From Clitoria ternatea (lineage: Eukaryota > Streptophyta > Magnoliopsida > Fabales > Fabaceae), in assembly GCA_037962975.1 (NCBI GenBank), contig CM075669.1, positions 185,574,501-185,638,500 of the forward strand: a stretch of 64,000 nt of DNA. Direction: 5' to 3'. The translations under genes and the position numbers were made by a program. The notes beneath the pieces were generated by a model, which saw nothing but the letters and a program-made list of their open reading frames with translations, had not been told where the DNA came from and made no database searches. Positions 24,301 to 32,972 of the stretch are shown piece by piece (the stretch's first letter is position 1; each line of letters begins with the position of its first letter).

Positions 24301-25293
24301 CATATTTGCTCTGGTTCCGTTGCCTCTGCCACCAGATCGTTGGTTATCATTCACTCTGGTTCGATCTTGAAATCCTCCTTGACGCACATTGGTGTTTGCC
24401 TGGCGGAGTTGGGGGCAGTCTGGGCGAACGTGTCCCTTCTCTCCGCAGTGGTAGCATTTAACATTTGTATCATTGCATTCCTTAGCAAAATGATCACCGC
24501 CGCATTTAAAGCATCCGCCATACCTTGGTCGCCCACTCATCTGTCTCCCTCGGTCATTATGGTTCTGTTGTCTGGTGAAGGGTTCATTCCTCCTCACATT
24601 CCCTGGCCTCTTGAAACGTGATTGCTGGGGCCTCAGGTGCTGGTTGGCTCTGCTGCACTGGCCCGAATGGGCCCTGTCATCCTCTTCGAATATTCTACAC
24701 TTGTTCACTAAGGCAGGGAAACTCCGGATTTCATGGTATCTGCAGGCCCTCTTGATATCCGATCTCAGTCCGTTCTCAAACTTAAGACACTTGGAGTGCT
24801 CCGTTCCTGGCTGCTGGAAGGGCGGATAGAATAGGCACAATTCCTCAAATCTGGTCGCGTATTCTTCCACAGTCATGGAGCCCTGTTTTAACTCCATAAA
24901 CTCCAGCTCTTTCCGACTCCTCACTGTGTCGGGAAAGTATTTGTCTAAGAAGCAGGCCTTGAAATCGTTCCACGTCAGTTGATTGTCATCTTCGGGGAAT
25001 CGGCTCCTGGCTATCTTCCACCAATTCTCCGCTTCATCTCGCAGCATATACACTGCGCATTCCACCTTCTGGGCTTCGGTACAGCGAAGACCCCTAAAAA
25101 TTCTCTCTAATTCCTGAGTCCACTTGAACGCCGCCTCAGGGTTCCGTCCTCCTAAGAATTCACTCGGCTTCCTCTTCAGGAAGCGGTCCAGCACATGGCC
25201 ATCCTCAGGTTGAGTTTGGCCTTGCCTTTCAAACACATCAGCAAAGCGTTGGAATGCTATGGCTATAGCCTCCATACTTTGACGATGCGCCAT
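21340..25293 (-). CDS. Ty3/gypsy gag-pol polyprotein, copy 1, C-terminally truncated
   Basis: A frame of 1317 residues from the ATG at 25293, 15 bp after a possible splice acceptor (TTTCAG). Order of domains: gag (about 35-200); two zinc knuckles, CFKC at 261-273 and CYHC at 280-293; protease with DSGATHSF (Asp381); RT about 540-720 with Asp632 and FIDD at 694-697; RNase H with Asp843, Asp905 and Asp948; integrase zinc site His1057, His1064, Cys1094, Cys1097; integrase core Asp1127, Asp1188, Glu1224 (35 residues between the last two). All catalytic residues seen are intact. The frame stops at QDR where relatives read on to the integrase tail and chromodomain, so the product would lack those. 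It resembles Tekay/Del chromoviruses. Residue 1125, two before the first catalytic Asp, is Ala here and Thr in copy 2. Confidence 0.93.
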   Translation of the reverse strand: MAHRQSMEAIAIAFQRFADVFERQGQTQPEDGHVLDRFLKRKPSEFLGGRNPEAAFKWTQELERIFRGLRCTEAQKVECAVYMLRDEAENWWKIARSRFPEDDNQLTWNDFKACFLDKYFPDTVRSRKELEFMELKQGSMTVEEYATRFEELCLFYPPFQQPGTEHSKCLKFENGLRSDIKRACRYHEIRSFPALVNKCRIFEEDDRAHSGQCSRANQHLRPQQSRFKRPGNVRRNEPFTRQQNHNDRGRQMSGRPRYGGCFKCGGDHFAKECNDTNVKCYHCGEKGHVRPDCPQLRQANTNVRQGGFQDRTRVNDNQRSGGRGNGTRANMMRAPNSRERNTGPTATGRIYTINAEDVAPANDLVQCKCSLGMNTLNVVFDSGATHSFIADECVERLKLPTVSMNRTLEVASPTGPSVFTSSICKNVAFELYDRSFTFDLICMPLKGLDIVLGIDWLSANKVLVDCRNREIVFPKQPTEDGTALGITQLFMMLCLTKDERETLVNEIPVVCEFPEVFPEDVPSVPPNREVEFSIDLIPGAEPVSSAPYRMSSTELVELKKQVDELLEKQFIRPSVSPWGAPVLLVKMKDGSMRLCIDYRQLNKLTIKNRYPLPRIDDLIDQLRGASVFSKIDLRSGYHQIRVKDSDIPKTAFRTRYSHYEYVVMPFGVTNAPAVFMNYMNSIFHSFLDRFVVVFIDDILVYSKTSEEHEGHLRTVLQVLKEKQLFAKLSKCEFWMDEIHFLGHVISKRGVSVDPAKVAAVMAWEKPRSVSEIRSFMGLAGYYRRFIEGFSKLALPLTKLTRKNVPFVWSPECESSFQELKNKLTTAPVLALPELRESFVVYCDASGLRLGCVLMQKDRVIAYASRQLRPHEQHYPTHDLELAAVVFALKIWRHYLYGSKFEVYSDHKSLKYLFDQKELNMRQRRWIEFLKDYDFELKYHPGKANVVADAWSRKSLHIAAMMAKEVELLERFRDMNLHVDAPSSQKMTIGTLRIANEFLKSVYEQQQADSYLAEMKEIQAKGKDLSLAEGSDGIFRVRNRIYIPSEGRLRRMVLDEAHKSLLSIHPGTTKMYHDLRRQFWWPGLKKDVAEYVARCITCQKSKVEHQKPYGAMQPLEIPVWKWDSIAMDFIMGLPKNRAGHDAIWVIVDRLTKSAHFLPVNMKYPLHKLARIYIQEVIRLHGIPTSIVSDRDPRFTSRFWTSMHQELGTKLWLSSAYHPQSDGQSERTIQSLEDLLRACVLEYGGDWEQYLPLIEFTYNNSHHHSIGMAPYEALYGRRCRTPLCWSEAGESLLLGPDIVKQTTEQIRVIREKMKASQDR

Positions 25294-25563
25294 TCCTTAT
25301 CCTGAAATTGACATTTAAGGATAAGTATACGGAGCCACTTACTACCGATCTAGTTATTAGTCCAACAATTAATAGCTTAGCACATTATGTCATTCGCCTA
25401 AGTCATACACACAATCGGACCAGGGGAAAACAACCCCTTGTCCTTAAGTCAATCATCAATCAAGTCAACTAGCATCAGAACAATTTCAACCATTCAATCA
25501 AAAAGACACACACACCACCGCTTACACTGGGTAAGCATACTTTGGCCTTGGACTTTTCAGTCC
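25294..25563 (-). other. Leader between primer site and gag, copy 1
   Basis: Non-coding leader of about 270 bp. A pyrimidine-containing TTTCAG, 9 bp upstream of the gag ATG, could act as a splice acceptor for a donor in the LTR. That is inference from sequence pattern only. Confidence 0.5.
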
Positions 25564-25575
25564 GCTCTGATACCA
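25564..25575 (-). other. Primer-binding site, array copy 1
   Basis: On the minus strand TGGTATCAGAGC, complementary to the 3' end of plant initiator tRNA-Met. It lies three bases from the middle LTR, which is the 5' LTR of copy 1. Confidence 0.93.
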
Positions 25576-25578
25576 AAA

Positions 25579-28219
25579 TGTAACACCCTAATTAATTGCA
25601 ACTAAAAATTCCAAAAATATGAGAAAATTTTTCACAAAACAGTCCCGTATTATTCGATATATGAGGAAGCAGGCAAGGGAAGAACGAAAAACATTCACAC
25701 GCACATAGCAACCTACAGGGAAACTAAAACTGGGGCCGGCTCAATGGGTTTATCGTAACGCACCAACACTAGGGCGGATTGCACAACACCGTTTATTCGC
25801 TCAGACGGGGTCTGACACCGTCCAGGCGGAGTATGGTAATGCAGCAGCGGATAGAGGAGATTTCGCAATGAGGCTTCCCTTCGAGTAATACTGGTCACTC
25901 AACGGGAGGAATAGATAAGGGAAATATGTTATTACATTCACACGCGTAGCATTCGGTGGAAAGGCGGAGTTAGAATCATCCTACTTGGCTAGGCGGGGTA
26001 TAATTATCTTGGGCGGGCTGTCCTAGTTACTTGGGCGAGGTATGACGCCGCCTAAACGAAATCTACATAACGCCTCTTTAACACAACTACAAGGTAATTT
26101 CCTCCATCGGGTATGGACAAGGGTTCACTAAGTAAATCCTCACACTCGCATTTCACTCAGAAAAATGAGAAGTTACAGGGTACATATACGTTAGTAGGTT
26201 GTGGAGAAAGGAGGGATCTGAACCTATTCCACCCAGCTCAACATAGTATGACGACGCCTGGGCGGACTTAGCCATAACGCCCAATTCGGGGTCAACATCG
26301 GGGTCTGGATTGTGTTAGCATCACAACGGATAGGAAAGGATAATGGTCGATATCTCACTCTGGTAATTACTCGCTTCAGCGCGAGTCCTCGCGCTTGGGC
26401 GAATTGCTCCCACACTTCGGGCGGGGTACGACTCCGCCCAACGTATCCGACATAAATTTTTCCTAAGACAATTCTCGGTTCACTCAGACTTGGCTATAAC
26501 CCGCTCAATCAGACTGTCCCTGCGTATCTATTAAAGCATAATTAGGAAACAAGGCAGCACATAGCATCACACACACCAAAACCATACATCCATATATATA
26601 CATAAAAGTGCATGTCAATATTTACAATACAAAATCGGACTTCTCCTTGCCCGTAAAGTTCTATTCATCCCCAAAACATTAACATCCGGTATGAGCCAGT
26701 CCGGGCTTAATCTAACAACGCCTTAATTAAACCTTCTAAATGCATCAGCACTCCGCCCAGCATTCCAGCTCTGCTTCTGATCCTCCTCACGAGAGACATT
26801 CACTGAAAATGGCCACTGCAGGGGTGAGCTTTTACATGTAAAATGATACTCACAGACTCGGTATCAGCGTCAGTACACGCTCCTGCTATCACTTAACCTT
26901 TCTTAAGTAACCAAATTCATACAGTTCAAACAACATTCATGACACACATAATTCACAGAGTTTATTCCACATCTAAATATATATTCATGCATTCAAAATC
27001 ATACACATGCACCTACATAGATTTATACATCACCACAATCAGCCTTATTTCTATATGCATGCCTGCGGATCCGACTCGGGTAAAGACTCTCAGTTACAGT
27101 CCCCTTTTCTTTTGGCCCCTCGTCCCTCAGCTCTTACCAGGTGGCACCGGCCTCCCCACGGCGTCTCGAGACTCTCTTCTCTAGCTCCAACGGCTACCAC
27201 GAGCTCTATTGGGATCTAGCCAGGGTTGGTAACTGGAAGTCGTTTCCCTTGGGGTTCTTGACCTTCCATGGGTCACCCCACTCTTACTCATGCAACTAAC
27301 ACATTCATTATTACACATCATCGCGCCATGAACACCTTACCGTAGTCATTAAGTAAGAACGGATATCCCCCACTACTCGTAATCAGTCAGTCAGTCACAC
27401 CAGCGCATGTTACAATCGGTCATCAGACTAACAACATTGAGCAATCCAATTTAAGAACATGCACATACATACTTTTCATAGTGACAACAAAATAGATCCA
27501 TCATTATCATCCACGAACAGGCTACACCATCGCCACGAAGATCACTATCAGAATCTCAAATCATGCAATCAGTTTTAGTAATTGTGAATACATGCACATA
27601 TGCACAGCATCAGTTCTAATGATTATAAATACATGCACACACACACACCCGCACTCAACAATACGTTCATCCGGTACCGTTCTTAGACCATGCATTCGAC
27701 ATGCAAGCGCCCCCTATCTTTAGAAGAATCCTCAAAAACCTTTCTGTTCTCGTTGTTGGGTCCGACGTCTTTCTCCTGGTTCGTTCGGTCTTCCTTGGCT
27801 TGTTGTATCCTGCGCCTGATTCTGGGATGAAGTGTGGTCCGTTTTCCAGTACTGCAACCAAGACCTCCAGGAGCGAAGAGTAAGACAGAAGAAGAAGAAA
27901 GATGAAGACGAAGGGAGGAAGTAGAGAATGAAGTGACGGAGAAGGGAGTCTGAAGAAATAGCAAGTGCGTTTTTCCGCCAAAGGCTCACGCTTATATATA
28001 TATATGTGCATGCGCACAGTAAAAGAAGAGTGGGATGGGAGAGTGCGTGTCCAGCAGTCACGTGCACTCCACCCAATCCCCTGACCACCACCATTTTTAA
28101 TATTTTAATGGCTTAATCCTAAGTAGTTAAATGCAATTAACAGTTATTTCTTAGTTAAAAATCAAATCTTAATGGTTTATTCTTCATTCAGCATTAAATT
28201 TTAAAACGGGGATGTTACA
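25579..28219 (-). mobile_element. Family-A LTR 2 (middle, shared LTR)
   Basis: It is the 5' LTR of copy 1 and the 3' LTR of copy 2. At the first three informative sites (25709, 25800, 25807) it agrees with LTR 3. From 25992 onward it agrees with LTR 1 at about fifteen sites where LTR 3 differs. It has about one private change (27734). This mosaic is what an LTR-to-LTR crossover would leave. Confidence 0.95.
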
Positions 28220-28233
28220 GTTCTCCCCCACTG
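28220..28233 (-). other. Polypurine tract, array copy 2
   Basis: Same as 20826-20839, directly next to the middle LTR. Confidence 0.8.
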
Positions 28234-28271
28234 AAAAAGAATTTCGTCCCCGAAATTCAGTCGGTACTTAC

Positions 28272-28733
28272 CTAGGTAAACAATTCGGGGTACTGCTGTC
28301 GCATGGCATCTTCGCGTTCCCACGTGTAGGAGGTGGTCTTGCCTTGCTGCCACTCCACCTTAACCAGCCTTACGTTCTTGTTTCTTAAGCGTTTTACCGA
28401 TTGATCCACGATTCCAACCGGTGTAGTCACAGTGGTTAGGTCTTCCTTGATCTCTACCTCGTCGTCAGGCATCGTGTGGCTGGGGTCATGCAAATACTTC
28501 CTTAGCTGAGATACATGAAAAACGTTGTGTAATCAGGACAAGTGAGTTGGTAACGCGAGGCGGTATGCCACGGGGCCAATCCGTTCTACTACCTCATAAG
28601 GTCCGATGTAGCGAGGGCTTAACTTCCCACTTTTTAAGGCTCGTCCAACTCCTTTACTCGGAGAGGTTCTCAGAAACACCCGATCTCCGACTGAAAATTC
28701 CAATGGCTTGATGCGTTTGTCATGGTAGCTCTT
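28272..28733 (-). pseudogene. Integrase C-terminus and chromodomain, cut off from gag-pol (copy 2)
   Basis: The same content as 20878-21339, including the TAG after QDR (28734-28736) and the TGA in the LHNVF region. The sharing of both stops means they were present before the duplication. Confidence 0.85.
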
Positions 28734-31700
28734 CTACCTGTCTTGTGATGCTTTCATCTTCTCCCTTATTACTCGGATCTGTTCTGTGGTTTGCTTCACG
28801 ATGTCTGGTCCCAGTAATAGACTTTCACCCGCTTCCGACCAACAGAGTGGGGTTCGGCATCTACGCCCATATAATGCCTCGTAAGGTGCCATGCCAATGC
28901 TGTGATGATGGCTGTTGTTGTACGTAAACTCGATCAAGGGAAGGTACTGCTCCCAGTCCCCACCGTACTCTAACACACACGCTCTCAATAAGTCTTCTAG
29001 ACTCTGAATTGTTCGCTCGGATTGTCCATCCGATTGGGGGTGGTAGGCAGAACTAAGCCAAAGCTTCGTCCCCAATTCTTGATGCATGCTGGTCCAAAAC
29101 CTGGACGTAAATCTAGGGTCCCTATCTGAGACGATGGAAGTAGGTATGCCATGTAGTCGGATAACTTCTTGAATGTAGATTCGAGCCAATTTATGCAATG
29201 GGTACTTCATATTTACAGGTAAAAAGTGTGCACTCTTCGTCAATCTGTCAACAATGACCCAAATGGCATCATGGCCCGCTCGGTTTTTGGGTAATCCCAT
29301 GATAAAATCCATCGTAATTGAGTCCCATTTCCACACGGGGATCTCTAGAGGCTGCATTGCACCGTACGGTTTTTGGTGCTCTACCTTCGATTTCTGACAA
29401 GTGATACACCGGGCCACGTACTCCGCCACATCCTTCTTTAGTCCGGGCCACCAAAACTGTCTCCTCAAGTCGTGGTACATTTTCGTGGTTCCTGGGTGAA
29501 TGCTGAGTAGGCTTTTGTGGGCTTCATCAAGCACCATTCTTCTCAATCTTCCTTCACTTGGTATGTATATTCTGTTTCTCACCCGGAAGATCCCATCTGA
29601 CCCCTCTGCCAAGGATAAATCCTTTCCTTTAGCCTGAATCTCCTTCATTTCAGCTAGGTAAGAGTCCGCCTGTTGCTGTTCGTACACGGATTTTAAGAAT
29701 TCGTTGGCAATCCTCAACGTACCGATTGTCATCTTCTGAGAGGAAGGGGCGTCAACATGCAGGTTCATGTCTCGGAACCGCTCCAACAACTCAACTTCTT
29801 TTGCCATCATGGCTGCTATGTGGAGGGACTTTCGACTCCATGCGTCTGCTACGACATTTGCCTTACCTGGGTGGTATTTCAACTCGAAATCATAGTCCTT
29901 CAAAAACTCAATCCATCTTCTCTGCCTCATGTTTAGCTCCTTTTGGTCGAATAGGTATTTGAGGCTCTTATGATCGCTGTACACTTCAAATTTGGATCCG
30001 TACAAGTAATGCCTCCAGATTTTCAATGCAAAAACTACTGCTGCCAGCTCCAAGTCATGGGTCGGATAATGCTGTTCGTGGGGTCTCAATTGTCGAGAGG
30101 CATATGCTATCACTCGATCCTTCTGCATGAGTACACATCCTAATCTGAGTCCGGACGCGTCACAATAGACCACGAAGCTTTCTCGTAACTCAGGTAATGC
30201 CAACACCGGAGCAGTTGTCAACTTATTCTTCAGCTCTTGGAAGCTGCTCTCACACTCTGGACTCCACACGAAAGGAACGTTCTTCCGAGTTAATTTAGTC
30301 AGGGGTAATGCCAACTTAGAAAAACCTTCGATGAACCTTCTATAATAACCTGCTAAGCCCATAAAACTTCTTATTTCCGAGACCGATCTGGGCTTCTCCC
30401 ATGCCATTACAGCAGCTACCTTAGCAGGATCCACCGAGACGCCTCGCTTGGAGATCACATGCCCGAGGAAGTGGATTTCATCCATCCAAAATTCGCACTT
30501 TGAAAGCTTTGCAAACAATTGCTTCTCCTTCAACACTTGGAGTACCGTCCTGAGATGTCCTTCATGCTCCTCAGATGTCTTAGAATAAACTAGGATATCA
30601 TCGATGAAGACAACAACAAACCGATCTAAGAAGGAGTGGAATATGCTGTTCATGTAATTCATGAAAACAGCAGGGGCGTTTGTCACACCGAACGGCATCA
30701 CTACATACTCATAGTGACTATACCTAGTCCTAAAGGCAGTTTTAGGAATGTCCGAGTCCTTCACTCGGATTTGGTGATATCCCGATCGTAAGTCGATTTT
30801 TGAGAAGACTGAGGCTCCACGCAGCTGGTCAATTAAATCATCAATTCTAGGCAGTGGGTATCGATTCTTGATTGTGAGTTTGTTAAGCTGTCGATAATCT
30901 ATACAAAGTCTCATGCTGCCATCCTTCATCTTAACAAGTAGCACAGGTGCGCCCCATGGTGACACGCTTGGTCTAATGAACTGCTTTTCAAGTAACTCAT
31001 CCACTTGTTTCTTCAACTCTACCAATTCAGTTGAGGACATTCTGTAGGGTGCACTGGAGACCGGTTCGGCTCCAGGGATCAAGTCTATAGAGAATTCAAC
31101 TTCTCTATTGGGAGGCACACTCGGGACGTCCTCTGGGAACACTTCTGGGAATTCGCAGACAACCGGAATTTCGTTCACTAGGGTCTCACGCTCATCTTTG
31201 GTTAGACAGAGCATCATAAATAGTTGGGTTATACCTAGTGCCGTGCCATCTTCAGTGGGTTGTTTTGGGAAAACTATCTCTCGGTTTCTACAATCTACTA
31301 ATACCTTATTGGCTGAAAGCCAATCTATTCCAAGCACAATATCAAGACCCTTTAAGGGCATGCAAATCAGATCGAAGGTGAAACTCCGATCATACAACTC
31401 AAATGCTACATTTTTACATATTGACGATGTGAACACACTAGGGCCAGTGGGGCTGGCCACTTCCAAAGTCCGGTTCATAGACACAGTTGGTAGCTTCAAC
31501 CGTTCCACGCACTCATCAGCTATAAAAGAATGGGTTGCTCCCGAATCGAAAACAACATTAAGCGTATTCATTCCAAGTGAGCACTTACATTGTACTAGAT
31601 CGTTTGCTGGTGCAACATCCTCTGCATTGATGGTGTAGATCCTTCCTGTCGCTGTTGGGCCGGTGTTCCTCTCTCGGCTGTTCGGAGCACGCATCATATT

Positions 31701-32687
31701 TGCTCTGGTTCCGTTGCCTCTGCCACCAGATCGTTGGTTATCATTCACTCTGGTTCGATCTTGAAATCCTCCTTGACGCACATTGGTGTTTGCCTGGCGG
31801 AGTTGGGGGCAGTCTGGGCGAACGTGTCCCTTCTCTCCGCAGTGGTAGCATTTAACATTTGTATCATTGCATTCCTTAGCAAAATGATCACCGCCGCATT
31901 TAAAGCATCCGCCATACCTTGGTCGCCCACTCATCTGTCTCCCTCGGTCATTATGGTTCTGTTGTCTGGTGAAGGGTTCATTCCTCCTCACATTCCCTGG
32001 CCTCTTGAAACGTGATTGCTGGGGCCTCAGGTGCTGGTTGGCTCTGCTGCACTGGCCCGAATGGGCCCTGTCATCCTCTTCGAATATTCTACACTTGTTC
32101 ACTAAGGCAGGGAAACTCCGGATTTCATGGTATCTGCAGGCCCTCTTGATATCCGATCTCAGTCCGTTCTCAAACTTAAGACACTTGGAGTGCTCCGTTC
32201 CTGGCTGCTGGAAGGGCGGATAGAATAGGCACAATTCCTCAAATCTGGTCGCGTATTCTTCCACAGTCATGGAGCCCTGTTTTAACTCCATAAACTCCAG
32301 CTCTTTCCGACTCCTCACTGTGTCGGGAAAGTATTTGTCTAAGAAGCAGGCCTTGAAATCGTTCCACGTCAGTTGATTGTCATCTTCGGGGAATCGGCTC
32401 CTGGCTATCTTCCACCAATTCTCCGCTTCATCTCGCAGCATATACACTGCGCATTCCACCTTCTGGGCTTCGGTACAGCGAAGACCCCTAAAAATTCTCT
32501 CTAATTCCTGAGTCCACTTGAACGCCGCCTCAGGGTTCCGTCCTCCTAAGAATTCACTCGGCTTCCTCTTCAGGAAGCGGTCCAGCACATGGCCATCCTC
32601 AGGTTGAGTTTGGCCTTGCCTTTCAAACACATCAGCAAAGCGTTGGAATGCTATGGCTATAGCCTCCATACTTTGACGATGCGCCAT
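28734..32687 (-). CDS. Ty3/gypsy gag-pol polyprotein, copy 2, C-terminally truncated
   Basis: A 1317-residue frame from the ATG at 32687 that is the same as 21340-25293 in translation except for residue 1125, Thr instead of Ala, two residues before the first catalytic Asp of integrase. Domains and active-site residues are as in copy 1: zinc knuckles, protease DSG, RT FIDD, RNase H Asp triad, integrase HHCC and DD35E. The frame ends at the same stop before the integrase tail. Ala is likely at this position in the ancestor, because the 15060 gypsy also has Ala there (TIAMDF). So copy 2 carries the newer base. The effect of Thr on activity is unknown. Confidence 0.93.
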   Translation of the reverse strand: MAHRQSMEAIAIAFQRFADVFERQGQTQPEDGHVLDRFLKRKPSEFLGGRNPEAAFKWTQELERIFRGLRCTEAQKVECAVYMLRDEAENWWKIARSRFPEDDNQLTWNDFKACFLDKYFPDTVRSRKELEFMELKQGSMTVEEYATRFEELCLFYPPFQQPGTEHSKCLKFENGLRSDIKRACRYHEIRSFPALVNKCRIFEEDDRAHSGQCSRANQHLRPQQSRFKRPGNVRRNEPFTRQQNHNDRGRQMSGRPRYGGCFKCGGDHFAKECNDTNVKCYHCGEKGHVRPDCPQLRQANTNVRQGGFQDRTRVNDNQRSGGRGNGTRANMMRAPNSRERNTGPTATGRIYTINAEDVAPANDLVQCKCSLGMNTLNVVFDSGATHSFIADECVERLKLPTVSMNRTLEVASPTGPSVFTSSICKNVAFELYDRSFTFDLICMPLKGLDIVLGIDWLSANKVLVDCRNREIVFPKQPTEDGTALGITQLFMMLCLTKDERETLVNEIPVVCEFPEVFPEDVPSVPPNREVEFSIDLIPGAEPVSSAPYRMSSTELVELKKQVDELLEKQFIRPSVSPWGAPVLLVKMKDGSMRLCIDYRQLNKLTIKNRYPLPRIDDLIDQLRGASVFSKIDLRSGYHQIRVKDSDIPKTAFRTRYSHYEYVVMPFGVTNAPAVFMNYMNSIFHSFLDRFVVVFIDDILVYSKTSEEHEGHLRTVLQVLKEKQLFAKLSKCEFWMDEIHFLGHVISKRGVSVDPAKVAAVMAWEKPRSVSEIRSFMGLAGYYRRFIEGFSKLALPLTKLTRKNVPFVWSPECESSFQELKNKLTTAPVLALPELRESFVVYCDASGLRLGCVLMQKDRVIAYASRQLRPHEQHYPTHDLELAAVVFALKIWRHYLYGSKFEVYSDHKSLKYLFDQKELNMRQRRWIEFLKDYDFELKYHPGKANVVADAWSRKSLHIAAMMAKEVELLERFRDMNLHVDAPSSQKMTIGTLRIANEFLKSVYEQQQADSYLAEMKEIQAKGKDLSLAEGSDGIFRVRNRIYIPSEGRLRRMVLDEAHKSLLSIHPGTTKMYHDLRRQFWWPGLKKDVAEYVARCITCQKSKVEHQKPYGAMQPLEIPVWKWDSITMDFIMGLPKNRAGHDAIWVIVDRLTKSAHFLPVNMKYPLHKLARIYIQEVIRLHGIPTSIVSDRDPRFTSRFWTSMHQELGTKLWLSSAYHPQSDGQSERTIQSLEDLLRACVLEYGGDWEQYLPLIEFTYNNSHHHSIGMAPYEALYGRRCRTPLCWSEAGESLLLGPDIVKQTTEQIRVIREKMKASQDR

Positions 32688-32957
32688 TCCTTATCCTGAA
32701 ATTGACATTTAAGGATAAGTATACGGAGCCACTTACTACCGATCTAGTTATTAGTCCAACAATTAATAGCTTAGCACATTATGTCATTCGCCTAAGTCAT
32801 ACACACAATCGGACCAGGGGAAAACAACCCCTTGTCCTTAAGTCAATCATCAATCAAGTCAACTAGCATCAGAACAATTTCAACCATTCAATCAAAAAGA
32901 CACACACACCACCGCTTACACTGGGTAAGCATACTTTGGCCTTGGACTTTTCAGTCC
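32688..32957 (-). other. Leader between primer site and gag, copy 2
   Basis: Non-coding leader, same as 25294-25563. Confidence 0.5.
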
Positions 32958-32969
32958 GCTCTGATACCA
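32958..32969 (-). other. Primer-binding site, array copy 2
   Basis: Minus-strand TGGTATCAGAGC, three bases from LTR 3. Confidence 0.93.
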
Positions 32970-32972
32970 AAA

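Noticed and set aside
25564..25575. Possible tRNA gene at the CTCTGATACCA sequences
   Set aside because: Only the 12-base primer-binding complement is present; no cloverleaf follows on either strand.
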